From contig NMRA01000673.1 of assembly GCA_002633005.1 (NCBI GenBank), positions 4,635-68,634 of the forward strand: 64,000 nt of DNA, written 5' to 3'. Each line of letters starts with the position of its first letter. Positions within the stretch are counted from its first letter, which is position 1. This document shows, piece after piece, positions 62,101-64,000 of this stretch. The notes below the pieces were generated by a model. That model searched no databases. It was not told the DNA's origin and saw only the letters and a list, made by a program, of their open reading frames with translations. A program made the translations under genes and the position numbers. Source of the stretch: Phoronis australis. Its lineage: Eukaryota; Phoronida; Phoronidae.

Positions 62101-63739
62101 AAAATAAAATTACCACTAGTTGCACACCGGTAGTTGGATCTGTCCGAAGTTTCGCTCATGCCGTCCCATTTATAAATGAAACATGTGTGCCAACTTTCAC
62201 TTGAACGTACGTCAAAGGGTTTGGGAGATAGAGCACCGGACGCCGGACGGACGGACGGAGATGACGGCATAATGCGTCCACATATAAATATGTGAGCGCA
62301 TAATAACGACTTCAAATGAGAAATTCTTACACAATTACTACAACTGTTGATTTATTGAAGATACATACTCTATACTACAGCTAGAGTGTTTACATGTACA
62401 TGTAGACATGCAGTTAACAGTCCGGAGTCTAAACTTATGCCAGTGGCCGAGTGCAGCGCAGTTTCACCGGTGGCTCATGAACATTGCATACTGCATTTGA
62501 ATTTCGAATTGCACATTGGCATCGCTTAATACTTGCCTGGGAATACACTCGATTCGATTTTTGCAACAGAGAATGACGCGACTGGTGAAGAAACTTCGGC
62601 GTAAAGATAGTAATTGCCGTCGGCCGCTCCCGATGGACCTGTCCCGCTTGACGGAGTTCCCCCCTACAAGAACACCAACACATAATTTAAATATTTCTTA
62701 TATGTTAATCAGGTATGGTCAAGTGTCTTCGGGGTAACTTGTTACCATTTCAGCCATCTGTACATTCCTCAGCACTCGTGTATTGTAAGTTCTCTTCGAA
62801 CATCGACATGATCAAACTCACAACATGGCATTCGATTCGCGCATTGGCTTGCACCATCCGTAACAGTGCAAAAGGCACGCTTCTTCGGAGTTTGTGTAAA
62901 CCTGCTAATTATGTTATGAGGTTAGGTCATTGGCTTAATACTTTACCATCTCGTTTATAATGGGGAGTATATGTGGACTTAGCATGACGTTTACACCAGA
63001 AGTTCGTCCTGGTATATTAATGAAATTTAGCTGCTCTTGAAATTTGGTTCAGTTTACAGATATTCTACCATCCTCAGAACTTTTAAAAACATTGTCCTCT
63101 AATTTTCAGTATACTATGTAACACTGTTCTTAAACCAGTGACCTGAAAATGAGTGTTCCTGAAAATGAGCTTTCCGTGAAATTGTATAAATTTTAAAGCC
63201 TAACTTCAACGGAATTTTGTTACTTTAGATGTATTAGGAGAACCAAATAGTCCTAGCAAAGCCTTAGTAAAATAAGAAAACGCTAGTTCAATCACGCAAG
63301 TGTAAGCCCGTCGAATGATAAGTGAAGCTACCTTTTCGTGCCTTGTTGAGTCACCGCGAGATCCTAGCACAAACAACAAACGGTTGTATTGAATAGGGGC
63401 CTGAATAGAACACCACTGCGTGCGGGTGTTATTCGCAGCTGTTTGACTTAAAATGTGACTCGCGGTGACGTAGACAAAAAGAAACTAATACGCATAACAG
63501 TTCGTTACATTTGGCAATGTATGGCACTAGTGGGCTCAGAGCGATGTTTTTAACATACTGTAGGAACCAAATTTACAGGTGTTACCGTTGAAGATAGGCT
63601 TTAAAGGTTGGGTGTCACCGGAAACGTCGGGCAACCTGGAGGTAACTTACCGATCGTACAGTCCAATCAAAGTCATCGGTGTGTACTTGTTTCCACATGC
63701 AAACGTTGTCGTTTTCAAAGTCACATGACGCCGCATTTA
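53022..63739 (-). CDS. Gene 2: C-terminal end of an astacin/MAM-type protein, last two MAM domains (8 exons)
   Basis: Eight exons join in frame into two complete MAM domains and a stop codon. The 5' part lies beyond the right edge, so the protease domain is not seen; it is expected because these exons and introns are paralogous to the third and fourth MAM of gene 1. The stop lies directly after the last MAM cysteine (GQCT), so there is no transmembrane segment or tail and the product is probably secreted. Gene 2 is oriented head-to-tail with gene 1, 4.9 kb from stop to start. Its introns are longer because repeat copies have inserted at 57560-58880 and 61020-62300. Confidence 0.85.
53109..53741. 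other. Intron with poly-G run and gap base
   Basis: Holds a run of about 17 G ending at an n (53523), a sequencing-difficult site. No other feature recognised. Confidence 0.6.
53742..53920 (-). CDS. Gene 2: last MAM domain, exon c
   Basis: 179 bp, phase 1 to 0, coding YCFSFNWHMHGGSGMGDLEI, then KRSGPHGDAWHYTSI. The equivalent gene 1 exon lies outside the window. Acceptor ttttatag, donor gtaggt. Confidence 0.92.
54879..55008 (-). CDS. Gene 2: last MAM domain, exon b
   Basis: 130 bp, phase 0 to 1, coding GATPSDSTGPQGGSGGSPGY, then IYTEVSSPRANGDVAKL. Counterpart of 1209-1338. Acceptor tgcctccag, donor gtatcg. Confidence 0.92.
55336..55424 (-). CDS. Gene 2: last MAM domain, exon a
   Basis: 89 bp, phase 1 to 0, coding DPGLSCNFDSGNLCNWHQDP, DDFDWTAKT. 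Counterpart of 1674-1762. Acceptor tgtttcag, donor gtgggt. Confidence 0.92.
55425..57018. other. Intron of gene 2 with assembly gap
   Basis: Contains 286 N (56294-56579). The flanks are collinear with 1763-2512 of gene 1 (for example the ctctgtaaccccagaca stretch near 56675 and 2155). 55490-55950 lacks a clear match and holds several TACATGTA palindromes. Confidence 0.6.
56294..56579. other. Assembly gap of 286 N
   Basis: Run of N inside a gene 2 intron, flanked on both sides by cctctta-type sequence. Confidence 0.99.
57019..57121 (-). CDS. Gene 2: MAM domain, exon d
   Basis: 103 bp, phase 0 to 1, coding LLISASKDSTWKGDIAIDSL, then LGACHGTTAPT. Counterpart of 2513-2615. Acceptor cattttag, donor gtaaca. 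Confidence 0.92.
57560..58880 (+). mobile_element. ~1.3-kb interspersed repeat, best full copy
   Basis: Begins aacaagagcaacgcggagca, then several ~200-bp units (atggccactaggtgg...; aaactgccactaggaggcgc; ccaaatttcatgaaaatcc; gtcgtcgtcatc), a GGACG/GACGGACG minisatellite (about 58766-58832), and an end with cgtccacacataaacatgtgggcgc, a short hairpin. No open frame. A copy of the same family with the same ends is at 61020-62300. Gene 1 lacks it at the matching intron site (about 3060-3125). The layout resembles non-autonomous Helentron-type elements (internal tandem repeats, 3' minisatellite and hairpin), which is inference. Confidence 0.6.
58960..59610 (+). repeat. Older copies of the repeat family units
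   Basis: Units with aaattgccactaggggcatc, tttccaccacc and tcctactagggtatatgcc are badly worn. The first part is also in gene 1 (3170-3330), so it predates the duplication of the two genes. Confidence 0.5.
59630..59865 (+). repeat. Copy of the ~230-bp dispersed repeat
   Basis: Shares gaacttttatctcgttttc, tttttgttcctctgaggcgg and cccacttcgccaaatgggg with 60720-60850 and 4060-4180. Confidence 0.55.
60192..60370 (-). CDS. Gene 2: MAM domain, exon c
   Basis: 179 bp, phase 1 to 0, coding YCFSFKWNMDGDRNMGDLMV, then KSGPHGPVWHDESITV. Counterpart of 3516-3694. Acceptor gtttttcag, donor gtaatg. Confidence 0.92.
60650..60905 (+). repeat. Copy of the ~230-bp dispersed repeat, shared with gene 1
   Basis: Lies in the same intron position as 4000-4230 in gene 1, so it was present before the gene duplication. 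Confidence 0.55.
61020..62300 (+). mobile_element. ~1.3-kb interspersed repeat, second full copy
   Basis: Begins gagagcaacgcggagcgttg and ends with gccggacggacggacggagatgacgg and the hairpin cgtccacatataaatatgtgagcg. Similar to 57560-58880 from end to end. The matching gene 1 intron (about 4350-4410) lacks it. Confidence 0.6.
62537..62663 (-). CDS. Gene 2: MAM domain, exon b, GC donor
   Basis: 127 bp, phase 0 to 1, coding GGTPSSGTGPSGAADGNYYL, then EVSSPVASF and KIESSVFP. Donor gcaagt, as in 4576-4702. Acceptor ttcttgtag. Confidence 0.9.
63651..63739 (-). CDS. Gene 2: MAM domain, exon a
   Basis: 89 bp, phase 1 to 0, coding ASCDFENDNVCMWKQVHTDD, FDWTVRS. Counterpart of 5174-5262. Acceptor tacgtag, donor gtaagt. 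Confidence 0.92.
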
Positions 63740-64000
63740 CTACGTAAAACAAAATAAAGATAACGAGATTATGATCTGCCTACAGCAACACTTATAGAGG
63801 ACTAACTTAAAAGAGGCATGGAACGCGAAATCTCGTCAAAAGATCTTTTAAACATTTCCTGACAAAAGTACCTCATCACAACGACTAGTACATAGTAATT
63901 AACATTTCTCTGGGAGGAAATTTCCACAAAAATCACAAAATTGACGATTTTTGAAATACACGTGCAACAAAAAAATTGGTTACCACAGATTTTCTAATCT
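63740..64000. other. Intron upstream of the first visible gene 2 exon
   Basis: No exon seen. It resembles 5263-5510 beside the matching gene 1 exon, so the duplicated block continues past the window edge. Confidence 0.6.

Overview
This window is animal nuclear DNA. Nearly all recognisable coding sequence lies in short exons on the minus strand, each flanked by AG and GT (or GC) splice sites and separated by introns of 0.2-5 kb filled with repeats. The protein families (astacin protease, CUB, EGF, MAM, THAP), the LINE and Penelope-like remnants, the frequent TACATGTA palindromes and the near-identical local duplications next to N gaps suggest a heterozygous marine invertebrate. An amphioxus- or hemichordate-like deuterostome is my guess, but the sequence does not prove it.

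Gene 1 (minus, 48131 down to the left edge) is a secreted multidomain metalloprotease. It reads: signal peptide; an acidic pro-region that includes two paralogous exons; astacin catalytic domain; EGF; possibly a Thr-rich linker; CUB; EGF; then at least four MAM domains, with a Thr/Ser-rich linker after the second. MAM domains use a four-exon cassette (a, b, c, d) with fixed phases. All exons were joined by hand and the phases agree except at two places: the fourth exon of the first MAM is not found, and exon b of the second MAM is one base short. The fourth MAM runs off the left edge.

Gene 2 (minus, from beyond the right edge to a stop at 53022) shows its last two MAM domains and a poly(A) signal. 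These two MAMs match the third and fourth MAMs of gene 1 in exons and in introns, including a shared rare GC splice donor, so the genes are tandem duplicates. By analogy, gene 1 should end within about 1-2 kb left of this window.

Other content: a plus-strand THAP-domain gene fragment (38000) inside the gene 1 pro-region, next to a duplicated ~0.95-kb block; an L1/Tx1-like LINE reverse transcriptase on the minus strand (about 16.9-18.3 kb) and a LINE 3' end on the plus strand (about 34 kb); a Penelope-like remnant with a hammerhead-like motif (19.2-19.6 kb); a family of ~1.3-kb interspersed repeats with internal ~200-bp subunits, a GGACG minisatellite and a terminal hairpin; a MITE-like inverted repeat (25.6-26.2 kb); a ~430-bp tandem array rich in TGACC boxes; and several microsatellites. 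The stretch 48.3-52.8 kb between the two protease genes holds no gene I can recognise.

No prokaryote-type system, CRISPR array or convincing RNA gene was seen. The most unusual items are the protease architecture with its duplicated pro-exons, the exon-cassette duplication with its filled and empty repeat insertion sites, and the two defects in the MAM exons.
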